Assembly: GCA_003212335.1 (NCBI GenBank)
Contig: QCQA01000001.1
Span: 124,001-188,000, forward strand
From: SAR86 cluster bacterium AG-447-A08
Lineage (GTDB): Bacteria; Pseudomonadota; Gammaproteobacteria; Magnimaribacterales; Magnimaribacteraceae
Direction of reading: 5' to 3'
Length of the DNA stretch: 64,000 bases
Part shown: positions 30,233-39,572 of the stretch, piece after piece
Position numbering within the stretch: the stretch's first letter is position 1
Layout: each line of letters opens with the position of its first letter
Translations under genes and position numbers: made by a program
The notes under the pieces: model-generated
The model's input: only the letters and a program-made list of their open reading frames with translations
What the model was told of the DNA's origin: nothing
The model's database searches: none

Positions 30233-30264
30233 CAAAAAAAACCTGCTTTAAGCAGGTTTTTTTG
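30233..30264. terminator. Bidirectional terminator between yjbE-like and yjbF-like genes
   Basis: ACCTGC-TTTAA-GCAGGT with a run of A before and T after gives a stem of up to 12 pairs that can terminate on both strands. The yjbF-like stop codon (30248-30250) lies in the loop, and the hairpin arm encodes its last residues. Confidence 0.9.
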
Positions 30265-30910
30265 TTATTACAAATGTGAAAGATGGTAATTTAGGCGATA
30301 TATACTGGGTTGACTTCCAGACATACCCTTCTTCATCCAACCAGAAAATATTTTTTCTTTTCCATCCAAGGTAATCATTACTTATGCTTTCTTCAAATCT
30401 TCTTAATACTTTCTTGGAAGTATAAAGATCAACCTCTTCAGTTCCTGCATACTCTATAGTTGCTTTTATTTTAAGTCCTACTAATTGAGGAATATCGTAA
30501 GAATAATAGGTAAAGTAATCTAAAGTTTCAGTGTTGTCATGAAGCTCACTAAGAAGGAAAGGTACTTTGAGCTCAGTTAAATTGTTAGATAAACCAGAAG
30601 TGTTAACTATTCTTCCTTCCTCAATTGATATGTAGATAGAATCTGAGCTTACATAGTGATAAGTTTTGTTATTAATACTTTCTAGTATTATTAAACTTCT
30701 ACTTGAGCCTCCAAGACTAATCAGAGCAGAAGCATAAGGAATATTATTAATTATTCGGGGGGTTATTGATTCATCGTCTTTTGGAAAAAAATACGAACTT
30801 ATTCCTTCGTAAGCAGCCCTATACCCGGGTGCTATATTATTAGAACTTAAAATACTGCAGGCGCTTAAAAAAGTTGTACTAATTGTAAGTAAAATTAATG
30901 GTTTCAACAT
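30248..30910 (-). CDS. YjbF/GfcB-like outer-membrane lipoprotein
   Basis: A 220-residue lipoprotein with a signal peptide and lipobox LSAC (C18). The rest matches the YjbF/GfcB family in length, predicted beta-rich structure and its position before a yjbH-like gene. YjbF belongs to exopolysaccharide (yjb) and group 4 capsule (gfc) operons. It lies three bases after the yjbH-like gene on the minus strand. No catalytic motif is visible; the call rests on architecture plus context. Confidence 0.78.
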   Translation of the reverse strand: MLKPLILLTISTTFLSACSILSSNNIAPGYRAAYEGISSYFFPKDDESITPRIINNIPYASALISLGGSSRSLIILESINNKTYHYVSSDSIYISIEEGRIVNTSGLSNNLTELKVPFLLSELHDNTETLDYFTYYSYDIPQLVGLKIKATIEYAGTEEVDLYTSKKVLRRFEESISNDYLGWKRKNIFWLDEEGYVWKSTQYISPKLPSFTFVITKKPA

Positions 30911-30913
30911 GGA

Positions 30914-33043
30914 TTAATCTAAAATGTGTAGCCAGTCTCTCAAGATTGATTTTTTATTTGTGTCACTCATGATGCTGTATAGGGAGTTATGATAATTTAA
31001 GAGTGCTCCTCCGTCTTTAGTTAAAGGATGCATGCCAAAGGGTATAGCTCCTCGCCTGTAGTCTGTATAAAACAACTCTGTTGGTATAGCAAAATAAAAT
31101 CCTTTATCAAAACTTCCTTCACCAAATTCTTCCGCTGATAAATCTGTAAAAGTTGCAAACACACCTAAAGTGAAGCCGGTCTCAAATCTACGAGATAGAT
31201 CTAAGGTAAACCCCTTATCGCCAGCAAGGTATTCTCCAACCAATAAATGTGAAGTTACTCCTCCTGGCCAGTCATAATACATACTTATATTTGCAACTGT
31301 ATTTTCGTAATCCCTAAAACCAAACCTTTGTTCATAACCTCTCTGTCTGACCCTGTGAGCATTTAACCCAAAGGAATAAGGTTTATTAAAAGGCCTATAA
31401 TATAACTCTCCTCCTAGACCTCCGAACATTTCTTCTAATAAACCAAAATCCATTCTTATGTAAACATCATCTAAAGGAGCAACAAGATATTCAAACTTAA
31501 ACATTTGAATATTATTCTGTCCTTGCTTCAAGTATTCTTGAATATCACTTCTAACCCGTGGAATGGTACTTTGGCTGGGGTTATTTAATTCATTAAAATT
31601 ATTATAGATATCAAGACCAATAGTAGTGTACAGAGTAAGATTCCTCCTAAATTTAACCGATAGATCTGTTTTCCACCAAAGTTGGCCTAAGTAAAAGGCT
31701 TCAGGGCCACCAATTTGATGTCGTAACGCAGGATTCATAGTCCAGTCAAACTGAGGTAAATTAACAGTAGGCTTGAAATCACTTACTTCATGAAAAGGCT
31801 TGGAAGATTCTGATTTAATAGAACTGCTTATTAAGAGCTCAGAAGGAGAGGAATTTAATTTATTAGCCCTATCAAATTCTTTTCTATCAAAGTTTATTTT
31901 GAAAGCTTCATATTCTCCATTCATTACATGAACATTTATAAGATCCACTTCTTCAGGGGATAAAGCTGAGGTGATCCTAGCCGTTCTTCCAGCTAGTCTA
32001 GGGAAGCTATTGAATTTTGATGAAGCTACAGAAACATCGACTATTTCTTCTTCTATTGATGCACCTTGTATAAAAATTGATTCATCCCTTAAGCTTCTAT
32101 TAAGAGATCTATAAAAAAGCATCTTATCTTTTCTTATTCTTTCACTTTGATCATCATTTAGATTCTGAACTGTTTTAGGTGAAGCTTTAGGGATTGTATC
32201 TTTTGAATATGTCCCCTTTAAAGTGAAAGATAGTCTAAATTGATTTCCTCTATCTATACCTATTCCTACCCTTAAAAAGTCTGTAAAAAAATAATCTATT
32301 CCAAAATTGAACCTACTCTGAACAGGAACAGGTGTTCTATTTGGGGCTAATTGATCAGGTTCTGATGTGTCATATTCTAGTTTAAATTTGAGGCCGTATT
32401 TTTTTAGATCATACTCTAAGCCCCCTAAAAGGGAGAATTTTCCTGAAAACCAGTCTTTGTAATTGAAATCTCCGCCCAACTCATAACCACTTTGAGAATT
32501 ACGTGTTCTAAATCTGTCATCCAAAGAGGCAAAAGGGTTAGCATACGTGCCATTAACTGCTAAATTTCCCCAACCCATTCCGGATGTAATGTCAAAAGGT
32601 CCTAGTCTTTTTGTAGCTACAAGATATTCGGAAGAAAATAGTCCCGTACCTGCTATATCCCGCAGACCCAGAGCTACTTGAGGTAGATAGTAACCTTCTT
32701 TTAGTAGTCTGACTTTAAAATCAAAGCCCTTATCTTTATAACTTTGGTTTCCACTATAAAATGATTGGCCATATTTTTGATTCTCTACTTCAACGTACCT
32801 ATAAGTTGCTTCTAGCCAATCAAACGGGCTTGCGGTTATGCCAGTAAATTCATTTGGAAAGGAAGATGAATAAGAAAATGATAATGTTCCCTCATCTAGA
32901 AACCTTGCATTTGGAATTTCAAGAATACCCGTCTCACCATAATAACCCGCCGAACTGGTAACATTATGAGAAAAATAGTCATCTATATCAGCAAATATAT
33001 TAACGCATAGCAATGCTATCGATACAGAGAGGATAAATTTCAA
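30914..33043 (-). CDS. YjbH/GfcD-like outer-membrane beta-barrel protein
   Basis: A large predicted outer-membrane protein of the YjbH family. The N-terminal mature region has AGYYGETGILEIPNARFLDEG, the alternating pattern then continues to the end, as expected for strands of two barrels joined by a middle linker region. No ATG is near; I chose the TTG at 33043 because it gives a clean signal peptide (residues 1-18, ending NIFA) and 709 residues, near YjbH (698). An upstream TTG at 33076 overlaps the exporter gene and adds an acidic leader. YjbH is thought to help move or modify the polysaccharide at the outer membrane. Confidence 0.85.
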   Translation of the reverse strand: MKFILSVSIALLCVNIFADIDDYFSHNVTSSAGYYGETGILEIPNARFLDEGTLSFSYSSSFPNEFTGITASPFDWLEATYRYVEVENQKYGQSFYSGNQSYKDKGFDFKVRLLKEGYYLPQVALGLRDIAGTGLFSSEYLVATKRLGPFDITSGMGWGNLAVNGTYANPFASLDDRFRTRNSQSGYELGGDFNYKDWFSGKFSLLGGLEYDLKKYGLKFKLEYDTSEPDQLAPNRTPVPVQSRFNFGIDYFFTDFLRVGIGIDRGNQFRLSFTLKGTYSKDTIPKASPKTVQNLNDDQSERIRKDKMLFYRSLNRSLRDESIFIQGASIEEEIVDVSVASSKFNSFPRLAGRTARITSALSPEEVDLINVHVMNGEYEAFKINFDRKEFDRANKLNSSPSELLISSSIKSESSKPFHEVSDFKPTVNLPQFDWTMNPALRHQIGGPEAFYLGQLWWKTDLSVKFRRNLTLYTTIGLDIYNNFNELNNPSQSTIPRVRSDIQEYLKQGQNNIQMFKFEYLVAPLDDVYIRMDFGLLEEMFGGLGGELYYRPFNKPYSFGLNAHRVRQRGYEQRFGFRDYENTVANISMYYDWPGGVTSHLLVGEYLAGDKGFTLDLSRRFETGFTLGVFATFTDLSAEEFGEGSFDKGFYFAIPTELFYTDYRRGAIPFGMHPLTKDGGALLNYHNSLYSIMSDTNKKSILRDWLHILD

Positions 33044-33053
33044 TTTATCTAGA

Positions 33054-34850
33054 TCAGTCGTTACTAATTGCTGCAATAGCAGCAGCAGAAGTTGCTAAAT
33101 CTGCAAGTATAGGTGTAACAATTTGAGTTAATTGTATTGCATCAAAAGGTCTTGTGTCTCTTGAGACAACAATCGTTGTTCCGGGAAGTATTTTATTTGC
33201 ATTATTATTAAATAGTCTTTTTTTATGCAGAATAGATTGGCCATTAGGTTGTATGACTAGGATTCTTGAAGTATCTGCTTCGTTAGTTAAACCTCCTGAT
33301 GACATAATGTAGTCGTCTACACTAAGTCCAGAGTCATACCTGTGAGTTGTTGAATTAAGCACCTCACCTACGACACTCACAGATTCTGGTCTTTTTGGAA
33401 CATGCAACTCATCTCCATCTACAACTTTGAAATTAAGAGAGGGATTAGTTTTTAATTTTATAGGATTAAAATCTATTACTTGTCTTCCTACGGGTTCAGT
33501 ACTTCTTAGCCTCTCGATGAGTTTAGAAAGTGGAGCAAATGTAAATTCATCAACAGCTATATTCCCCAAGGTTATTATATTGACTATAGTATTTTCTAAG
33601 TCGTCAGCATTTCTTCTGAAGGCTTCTCTTTGTTGAAGAGCAACTTCTTTTCTTGTAAAAACGGCACCAATTGGAAAAGCATCAGTAGTCAAGCCTCCTG
33701 CCCTTTGAAGAACATCCTCTAAAGTATCTCCTGATTTTAGTGAATATACTCCCGGATATTTAAATTCTCCACTAAGGGTTATAGATTTATATTCAACACC
33801 TGAGATTGAGGATACCCCAATGGCATCACCATTAGATAATGGTTTTTGAAGTTCATTTAAATCTAAATAGGTTATTTCTCTATCACCTTTCACAAGGTCT
33901 ACTCTGCTAAGCTCTATTCTAGGATTGGAAATAACATCAGATTTATACCCCCCTGCTAAAAAAACAGCATCTTGTATTGTTTCTCCCGGTAGAAATTCGA
34001 AATATGATTCTCTTTTGAATGCTCCTTGAGATTTAAATTTATTTTCTATGAATGGCACGAAAATCGTATCACCATCTTGCAGTCTATAATCATTTTGCGT
34101 TTTGCCGGAAAGTACAATGTCGTAAAAGTCATAACTTTTAGGTTCCTCTCCATTTCTCCTAACTATAATATTTCTAAGAGAACCATTTTCTGAAACACCT
34201 CCACTCTGAAATAGAGCATTTGTTACAGTACTTAGAGAACTTAGGGTGTAAGACCCTGGTTTATAAGCCTGCCCAAGTATATATACGGTTATTGACCTCA
34301 ATTCAGTAAGACTGATAGAAATTTCAGTACCTAACATCTTTTCCTCTACTCTTTTATTAAGCTCTTCAACAGCTTGAGAGTAAGTTAGTCCTGTTAAGAA
34401 GATTGGTCCCAATTCAGGAATAACTATAGAACCATCTCTAGAAATAAATTTTTCAAGTTTCTTTTGCTCATTGCCAAAAAAAGTTATTTCTAATTTATCT
34501 CCTGGTCCTAAAGAGTAATTTGCACTAACAGGAACTTTGTTAGAAGGAGCAAAAGTTGTAGGAGAGTATTTGAATAAGTTGTACCCATAAATACAATCTT
34601 CACAATATCCCTCAAGGTTCTTTTCATCAATAATTTCTGGCTTGATTGTTAAGGTTGATTCTTCTTCAAACGTTTCTTCTATCTCGGTCTGTAGTTTTTC
34701 TGTTGTAAGCATTTTTTGCATTACAGATTCTCTTTGATCAGGAGGCAAAGTATCTAACATATCTTTTTGGGCGGGAGTTATTTCAGCAGAAAGTTTGATG
34801 GCAAAAACTATTAATGATGTGAAAATAAATCGGTATAGAATGTTCATCAT
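33054..34850 (-). CDS. Wza/KpsD-like polysaccharide export protein with SLBB domains
   Basis: A 598-residue periplasmic/outer-membrane exporter. After a signal peptide (1-22) and an acidic stretch comes the poly-export domain (about residues 110-185, beginning YSLGPGDKLEITFFG). Then follow several SLBB-type domains, recognisable by VYILGQAYKPGSY, LSGEFKYPGVYSL and VVGEVLNSTTHRYD. The hydrophobic C-terminus ends near IAAISND and has no lipobox at the N-terminus, which looks more like KpsD than Wza. It is the first gene of the minus-strand export set; no GfcC/YjbG gene is present, and the extra SLBB domains might replace it. Confidence 0.88.
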   Translation of the reverse strand: MMNILYRFIFTSLIVFAIKLSAEITPAQKDMLDTLPPDQRESVMQKMLTTEKLQTEIEETFEEESTLTIKPEIIDEKNLEGYCEDCIYGYNLFKYSPTTFAPSNKVPVSANYSLGPGDKLEITFFGNEQKKLEKFISRDGSIVIPELGPIFLTGLTYSQAVEELNKRVEEKMLGTEISISLTELRSITVYILGQAYKPGSYTLSSLSTVTNALFQSGGVSENGSLRNIIVRRNGEEPKSYDFYDIVLSGKTQNDYRLQDGDTIFVPFIENKFKSQGAFKRESYFEFLPGETIQDAVFLAGGYKSDVISNPRIELSRVDLVKGDREITYLDLNELQKPLSNGDAIGVSSISGVEYKSITLSGEFKYPGVYSLKSGDTLEDVLQRAGGLTTDAFPIGAVFTRKEVALQQREAFRRNADDLENTIVNIITLGNIAVDEFTFAPLSKLIERLRSTEPVGRQVIDFNPIKLKTNPSLNFKVVDGDELHVPKRPESVSVVGEVLNSTTHRYDSGLSVDDYIMSSGGLTNEADTSRILVIQPNGQSILHKKRLFNNNANKILPGTTIVVSRDTRPFDAIQLTQIVTPILADLATSAAAIAAISND

Positions 34851-34891
34851 ATTATTTTAACCTTCAAATTATATAAATCATAGAAATTGAA

Positions 34892-35752
34892 CTAATTAGT
34901 AATTCCAGAACTCCAGCCTAACTTGTTCCTGCATGCGGAAAAGAAATCATGCCCCAATGGATGAACTAAGGTTAATTTCATGACTGATTTCTTTATCTTT
35001 ATTATGTCACCTTTTTTTAGATCAACTAAGTTGTGGCTATCCATGCTTAACTTTGCTTTGTTACTTTTACCTACTAATTCAATCATTATTTCGCAGTTAT
35101 CTTTTATTATTAGTGGGCTAGAATTTAGGCTATGAGGAAACATAGGCAAAAGAATGATAGACTCAAGACTTGGATGAACAATAGGACCTCCACCTGAAAG
35201 AGAATAGGCAGTGGAGCCTGTTGGTGAACTAATTATGAGTCCATCAGCTTGTTGTCTAAAAACAAAAACACCATCAATGAAAACTTGATAACCAATCAAT
35301 TTAGCAACTGCACCAGAATGTATTACAGCTTCGTTTAATGCCAAGAGGTTATTGCTTTTTTCATTAATCGATATATCAAGAAAAGATCTTTTTTCCTCTG
35401 TGTAGGAACCTTTAACTACTTCTAAGAGACGAGATGTTATTTCTTCAGGAGCTATATCGGTTAAGAATCCTAAGTTTCCTAGGTTGATACCTAATATAGG
35501 CACACCGAAATATCCTAATTCTCTTGAACAACTCAGCATTGTGCCATCTCCGCCTATTGAAATAATTAAATCAGAGTTTGATGCAATTTTTTTAAAATTT
35601 ACTTTTTTACTTTTATTGATTTCACCTAGATTGATAATAGACTCGATCTTGACATCGATATTTTCAAGAACTTCTTTACATTGATTTATGATCGCTTGAA
35701 TGTCTTTATCAAAAGAATTACAAGTTATTGTTACCTTCTTAAACTTCTTCAC
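34892..35752 (-). CDS. nadK: NAD kinase
   Basis: Phosphorylates NAD to NADP. In 286 residues it has the ISIGGDGTML motif with the catalytic aspartate and the conserved SPTGSTAYSLSGGGPIVHP segment. The start is GTG, directly behind the stop codon of the queuosine-transporter gene, giving tight coupling. The only intergenic sequence after it is a 41-base AT-rich gap before the export gene. Confidence 0.96.
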   Translation of the reverse strand: MKKFKKVTITCNSFDKDIQAIINQCKEVLENIDVKIESIINLGEINKSKKVNFKKIASNSDLIISIGGDGTMLSCSRELGYFGVPILGINLGNLGFLTDIAPEEITSRLLEVVKGSYTEEKRSFLDISINEKSNNLLALNEAVIHSGAVAKLIGYQVFIDGVFVFRQQADGLIISSPTGSTAYSLSGGGPIVHPSLESIILLPMFPHSLNSSPLIIKDNCEIMIELVGKSNKAKLSMDSHNLVDLKKGDIIKIKKSVMKLTLVHPLGHDFFSACRNKLGWSSGITN

Positions 35753-36499
35753 TTAGTTCCATCTTTTTACCCAATAGATGAATATTGTATCAATTGCAGC
35801 AATTAAAACCTTAAAAACATATTTTGTCATAGCAAGCATAAACGCTGTACTCCAATCCATTCCAGTAGCGATTACCCAAGTGCATTGATAAATAAGAGTA
35901 TCAATAAGTTGAGAGGTCATAGTAGATAAATTATTTCTAAGCCATAACTTCGATCCGTTTGTTTTTTCTTTTAGCCAATTAAAAAACCAAACATCAAAGC
36001 TTTGACTCACTAAATAAGCTGTTAATGAGCCGACTACAAAAGCAGGAGAGTAATAAGCCAGAGTGCTGATTGCATTATGCACTTCCAAGGCAGATCCTGT
36101 TATCTGAGAGGGTTTAAATTGAACACTTAGGACCAAAGTTATCATTACGGCTATATTGGCCACAAAACCTAGCATCACAGCTCTATTTGCTTCTTCTCTA
36201 CCATATTTTTCGTTGAGAACGTCTGTAGCGAAATAAATACCTGAATAAAGTATAGCGCCCATGCTAACTTTATAGGCTGTTCCAAAAATTATTAATTCGC
36301 TTACTTTACCTCCTTGAAGATTTCCCAAAACTATACCTAAAACTACAGCCACATAGAGTCCATATTTTCCGAAAAATCTATATAACAGGAGAGCAAGCCC
36401 AAGGTCATAAACTACAGTGAGCAGCCAAAGAGATTCCTGACTAAGATTAAAGATATCCAAGGTGATTAATTTTTGTTTATATATTATCTTAAAGAGCAC
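35753..36499 (-). CDS. Queuosine precursor transporter (YhhQ family)
   Basis: A predicted inner-membrane protein with about six hydrophobic segments and the family motif FATDVLNEKYGREEANRA, where substrate-binding and gating residues of the 7-cyano-7-deazaguanine transporters lie. The start is uncertain: the reading shown begins at a GTG, and a TTG at 36460 would give an N-terminus (DIFNLSQESLW) that aligns better with the family. It is divergent from the sirtuin gene with only five bases between them, so promoters must overlap coding sequence if the GTG is used. Confidence 0.85.
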   Translation of the reverse strand: MLFKIIYKQKLITLDIFNLSQESLWLLTVVYDLGLALLLYRFFGKYGLYVAVVLGIVLGNLQGGKVSELIIFGTAYKVSMGAILYSGIYFATDVLNEKYGREEANRAVMLGFVANIAVMITLVLSVQFKPSQITGSALEVHNAISTLAYYSPAFVVGSLTAYLVSQSFDVWFFNWLKEKTNGSKLWLRNNLSTMTSQLIDTLIYQCTWVIATGMDWSTAFMLAMTKYVFKVLIAAIDTIFIYWVKRWN

Positions 36500-36504
36500 G
36501 AAAG

Positions 36505-37236
36505 ATGTCTTTAAAACTTGAAGAATTAATTAAAAAAAGTAAAAAACTAGTTTTTTTTACTGGTGCTGGTATAAGCACAAATTCCGGAATACCTGATTTT
36601 AGGGGCCCTAAGGGTGTCTGGAAAACAGCTACACCTATTTACTTTCAAGATTTTATTTCTTCAAAACAAAAAAGAATAGAATCTTGGCAAAGGAAGTTTG
36701 GAAACGAATTGAGCATAGATTCTGCCCTACCTAATGAAGGTCACAAAAAAATAGCTGAAATTATGAAAATTAAGGATTCCTTCTTGATAACCCAGAATGT
36801 AGACAACTTGCATCAAAATTCTGGAGTTGATGAAGAAAAAATATCTGAATTACATGGCAATGCCACTTACGCTAAATGTCTCGATTGCAGTAAGAGGTAT
36901 GAATTAGAGGCATTAAAAAGAAAATTTCTTGAAACAAATGAACCTCCTTTGTGTTCTATCTGCGATGGAATTTTAAAAACAGCAACTATATCTTTTGGAC
37001 AAGCAATGCCAGAAAGGGAGATGCAAATCTCTCAACGAAGGGCTATAGAATCAGATCTTTTTATTTGTATTGGAACTTCTTTAGCAGTTTTTCCAGCTGC
37101 CGATTTACCACTTCTTGCAAAGGAAACGGGAGCTACTCTGGTTATTCTTAATAACGAACCAACCCAAATGGATCAATATGCAGATTTAGTAATCAATAGA
37201 GATATTTCTGAAGTCTTCTCGGAAATATCAATTTAG
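36505..37236 (+). CDS. cobB: NAD-dependent protein deacetylase, sirtuin family
   Basis: Removes acyl groups from protein lysines using NAD. In 243 residues it has the NAD motif FTGAGISTNSGIPDFRG, TQNVDNLHQNSG, the catalytic H117 (ELHGN) and a four-cysteine zinc site (C125, C128, C150, C153). It lacks the Tyr-xx-Arg pair that marks the desuccinylase class of E. coli CobB, so plain deacetylation is more likely. The stop lies four bases from convergent adh. The symbol is given by family and should be read loosely. Confidence 0.9.
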   Translation: MSLKLEELIKKSKKLVFFTGAGISTNSGIPDFRGPKGVWKTATPIYFQDFISSKQKRIESWQRKFGNELSIDSALPNEGHKKIAEIMKIKDSFLITQNVDNLHQNSGVDEEKISELHGNATYAKCLDCSKRYELEALKRKFLETNEPPLCSICDGILKTATISFGQAMPEREMQISQRRAIESDLFICIGTSLAVFPAADLPLLAKETGATLVILNNEPTQMDQYADLVINRDISEVFSEISI

Positions 37237-37240
37237 TCTT

Positions 37241-38293
37241 TTAATCATGAGTAAGAGCTACAAGGCCTAATAATTTTCCTTCTTTCATTTCTTCTAAAGT
37301 TCTATTCGCCTCTGAGACGTTTCTTGTCTCTACATCCACAGGGTCAATTTTACCGGCAACTACTAGCTCCATTAGTTCTTCCATATCACCTAAAGGTCCT
37401 ACGTAAGAACCCATTAATTTCTTTTCAGTAAGTGCCTGCATAGGAAGAGGTAAAGTTAACTGTCCTCCGAAAAGTCCTACTACTACATAGCTTCCTCCTC
37501 TTGCAAGAAGGTTATATCCAAAATTAACAGAAGCTTCAGCTCCTACAAAATCCACAATTGATCTAGCACCACCTTCAGTTAATTCCATTATCTGTTCTGC
37601 AGCTCCCTCTTCAGAAGAATTTACTGTTGCAGAAGCTCCTAATTGCCTTGCCATCCCAAGTTTCTCGTCATCAATATCTACAACAATAGGATTTATACCA
37701 TAGGCCGCTTTAGCAATTTTAAGCGCGAGCAGTCCAAGTCCTCCCGCAGAAACTATTACTAGCGAATTATCCTTATTATAGGGTCCGGCTTTCTTAAGAG
37801 CACTATAAGCAGTTAATCCTCTACATGCATAACTACCTGCCAAACTATCTGGTGTATCTCCAGCATCAAATAAATATTTAGTATCCGGAACAAGTACATG
37901 GTCTCCGTAACCACCAGCAACATGAATTCCCAGATTGGAATTGTTTGCACAGTAGTGGGTCATGTCATCATTACAAAGATCACAATCTCCGCATCCCATC
38001 CAAGGATAAGCTACATATTTATTTCCAATTTCTATTCCTTCAACATCTTCTCCAACTGCAACTACCTCTCCAAAAATTTCATGCCCCATAGTTAGTGGCT
38101 CTCCTCCGGGTAGCGGTGACGGTAATTGAACTCCTCCTCCTAAATCAAAATAACCATCATGAATATGCACATCTGAATGACACACTCCACATGCAACAGT
38201 CTTTAGAAGAACTTCCTTGCCTTTTGGCTCAGGAGTCTCGATTTCTCTTTGTTCTAATGGTTTGCCATTTTCTACTACTTGATAAGCCTTCAT
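37241..38293 (-). CDS. Zinc-dependent alcohol dehydrogenase
   Basis: A 350-residue medium-chain dehydrogenase. Catalytic zinc ligands are C38 (GVCHSD) and H71 (GHE), with structural zinc at C101, C104, C107 and C115. The nucleotide-binding motif is SAGGLGLLALKIA. Substrate is unknown; the family includes primary and secondary alcohol dehydrogenases and formaldehyde-related enzymes. It is divergent from the acyl-CoA dehydrogenase pair, with an 81-base promoter gap between. Confidence 0.9.
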   Translation of the reverse strand: MKAYQVVENGKPLEQREIETPEPKGKEVLLKTVACGVCHSDVHIHDGYFDLGGGVQLPSPLPGGEPLTMGHEIFGEVVAVGEDVEGIEIGNKYVAYPWMGCGDCDLCNDDMTHYCANNSNLGIHVAGGYGDHVLVPDTKYLFDAGDTPDSLAGSYACRGLTAYSALKKAGPYNKDNSLVIVSAGGLGLLALKIAKAAYGINPIVVDIDDEKLGMARQLGASATVNSSEEGAAEQIMELTEGGARSIVDFVGAEASVNFGYNLLARGGSYVVVGLFGGQLTLPLPMQALTEKKLMGSYVGPLGDMEELMELVVAGKIDPVDVETRNVSEANRTLEEMKEGKLLGLVALTHD

Positions 38294-38374
38294 AAATCTT
38301 CCCCAGTTAATGTTTTGTTATGCTTAGATTATATCTATAATCAGAACATTACAAACCAACATTAAAGGATTTAA

Positions 38375-39571
38375 ATGACAGATCTACAAACTTTTAGAGA
38401 AGAAACGAGAGATTGGCTCGAAGCAAATTGCCCGCCGGAAATGAGAAAACCTGGTGATGTCGCCTGGGGTGGAAGAAATGCACAATTTTCTCATCCAGAC
38501 CAAAAGCTATGGCTTGAGAGAATGGGCGAAAAGGGTTGGACCTGTCCTACCTGGCCAAGTGAGTACGGTGGAGGTGGACTTTCTAAAGAAGAAAACAAAA
38601 TTCTTCAAGAAGAAATGGGCGCAATCGGAGCAAGATCACCGCTAGGAAGTTTTGGTATTTGGATGCTTGGACCTGCTCTTCTTGAATTTGCTACTGAGGA
38701 GCAAAAAAAAGAACACTTACCTCCTATTGTAAGAGGCGAAGTATGGTGGTGTCAGGGCTATAGCGAACCAGGCTCTGGTTCAGATCTTGCTTCTTTGAGT
38801 ACTAAGGCAGTAGAGGAAGGAGACGAGTACATAATAAATGGACAAAAGATTTGGACATCCTATGCGGATAAAGCAGATAAAATCTTCTGCTTGGTAAGAA
38901 CGGGACCACAAGAGCCAAAACATGATGGGATAAGTTTTCTGTTAATCGATATGGATCAACCAGGTGTAACTACAAGACCAATTACATTGATCAGCGGAAA
39001 ATCTCCTTTTTGTGAAACTTTCTTTGATGATGCAAAGGCACCTGTTAAAGACTTAGTTGGAGGTTTAAATAAAGGATGGACAGTTGCTAAAAGGTTGTTG
39101 GAACACGAAAGAACTATGATTTCTGCTATGGGATTATCCGGAGGTGGAGATGGCAGTAAAAAAACTAAGTCAGGATTAGCCGAAATAGGCAAGAAATATG
39201 CTGGTGTTGATTCTGAAAATCAAATTTCAGATAAAGCACTTAGAAGAAAAGTTGCTTTACATGACTTAAACTCAAGAGCATTTGGTTTAACAATGCAAAG
39301 AGTTGGTGAAGAAACAAAGGTTGGACAGCCGAGTCCCGCAGCAGCTATGGCTAAGCTTTATGGAACTGAACATAACAAACTTAGGTATGAACTCATGCTC
39401 GAAGCAATGGGAACACAAGGTATCGGTTGGGATGGTGAAGGCTTCTCAATGGAAGAGCTTGCCATAACAAGAGACTGGTTAAGAACTAAAGCTAATTCAA
39501 TAGAAGGTGGAACTTCTGAAGTACAACTTAACGTTATTTCCAAAAGAGTTTTAGGATTACCAGATAAATAA
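38375..39571 (+). CDS. Acyl-CoA dehydrogenase, catalytic-type subunit
   Basis: A 398-residue flavoprotein of the acyl-CoA dehydrogenase family, with YSEPGSGSDLASL for flavin/substrate contacts and the C-terminal IEGGTSEVQLNVISKRVLG. The usual catalytic glutamate of medium-chain enzymes is replaced by glycine at that C-terminal site, but E245 in HERTMIS aligns with the alternative glutamate of long-chain and isovaleryl-CoA enzymes. It is followed one base later by a second dehydrogenase, suggesting a heteromeric pair as in bacterial steroid side-chain enzymes. The substrate is unknown. Confidence 0.9.
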   Translation: MTDLQTFREETRDWLEANCPPEMRKPGDVAWGGRNAQFSHPDQKLWLERMGEKGWTCPTWPSEYGGGGLSKEENKILQEEMGAIGARSPLGSFGIWMLGPALLEFATEEQKKEHLPPIVRGEVWWCQGYSEPGSGSDLASLSTKAVEEGDEYIINGQKIWTSYADKADKIFCLVRTGPQEPKHDGISFLLIDMDQPGVTTRPITLISGKSPFCETFFDDAKAPVKDLVGGLNKGWTVAKRLLEHERTMISAMGLSGGGDGSKKTKSGLAEIGKKYAGVDSENQISDKALRRKVALHDLNSRAFGLTMQRVGEETKVGQPSPAAAMAKLYGTEHNKLRYELMLEAMGTQGIGWDGEGFSMEELAITRDWLRTKANSIEGGTSEVQLNVISKRVLGLPDK

Positions 39572-39572
39572 A

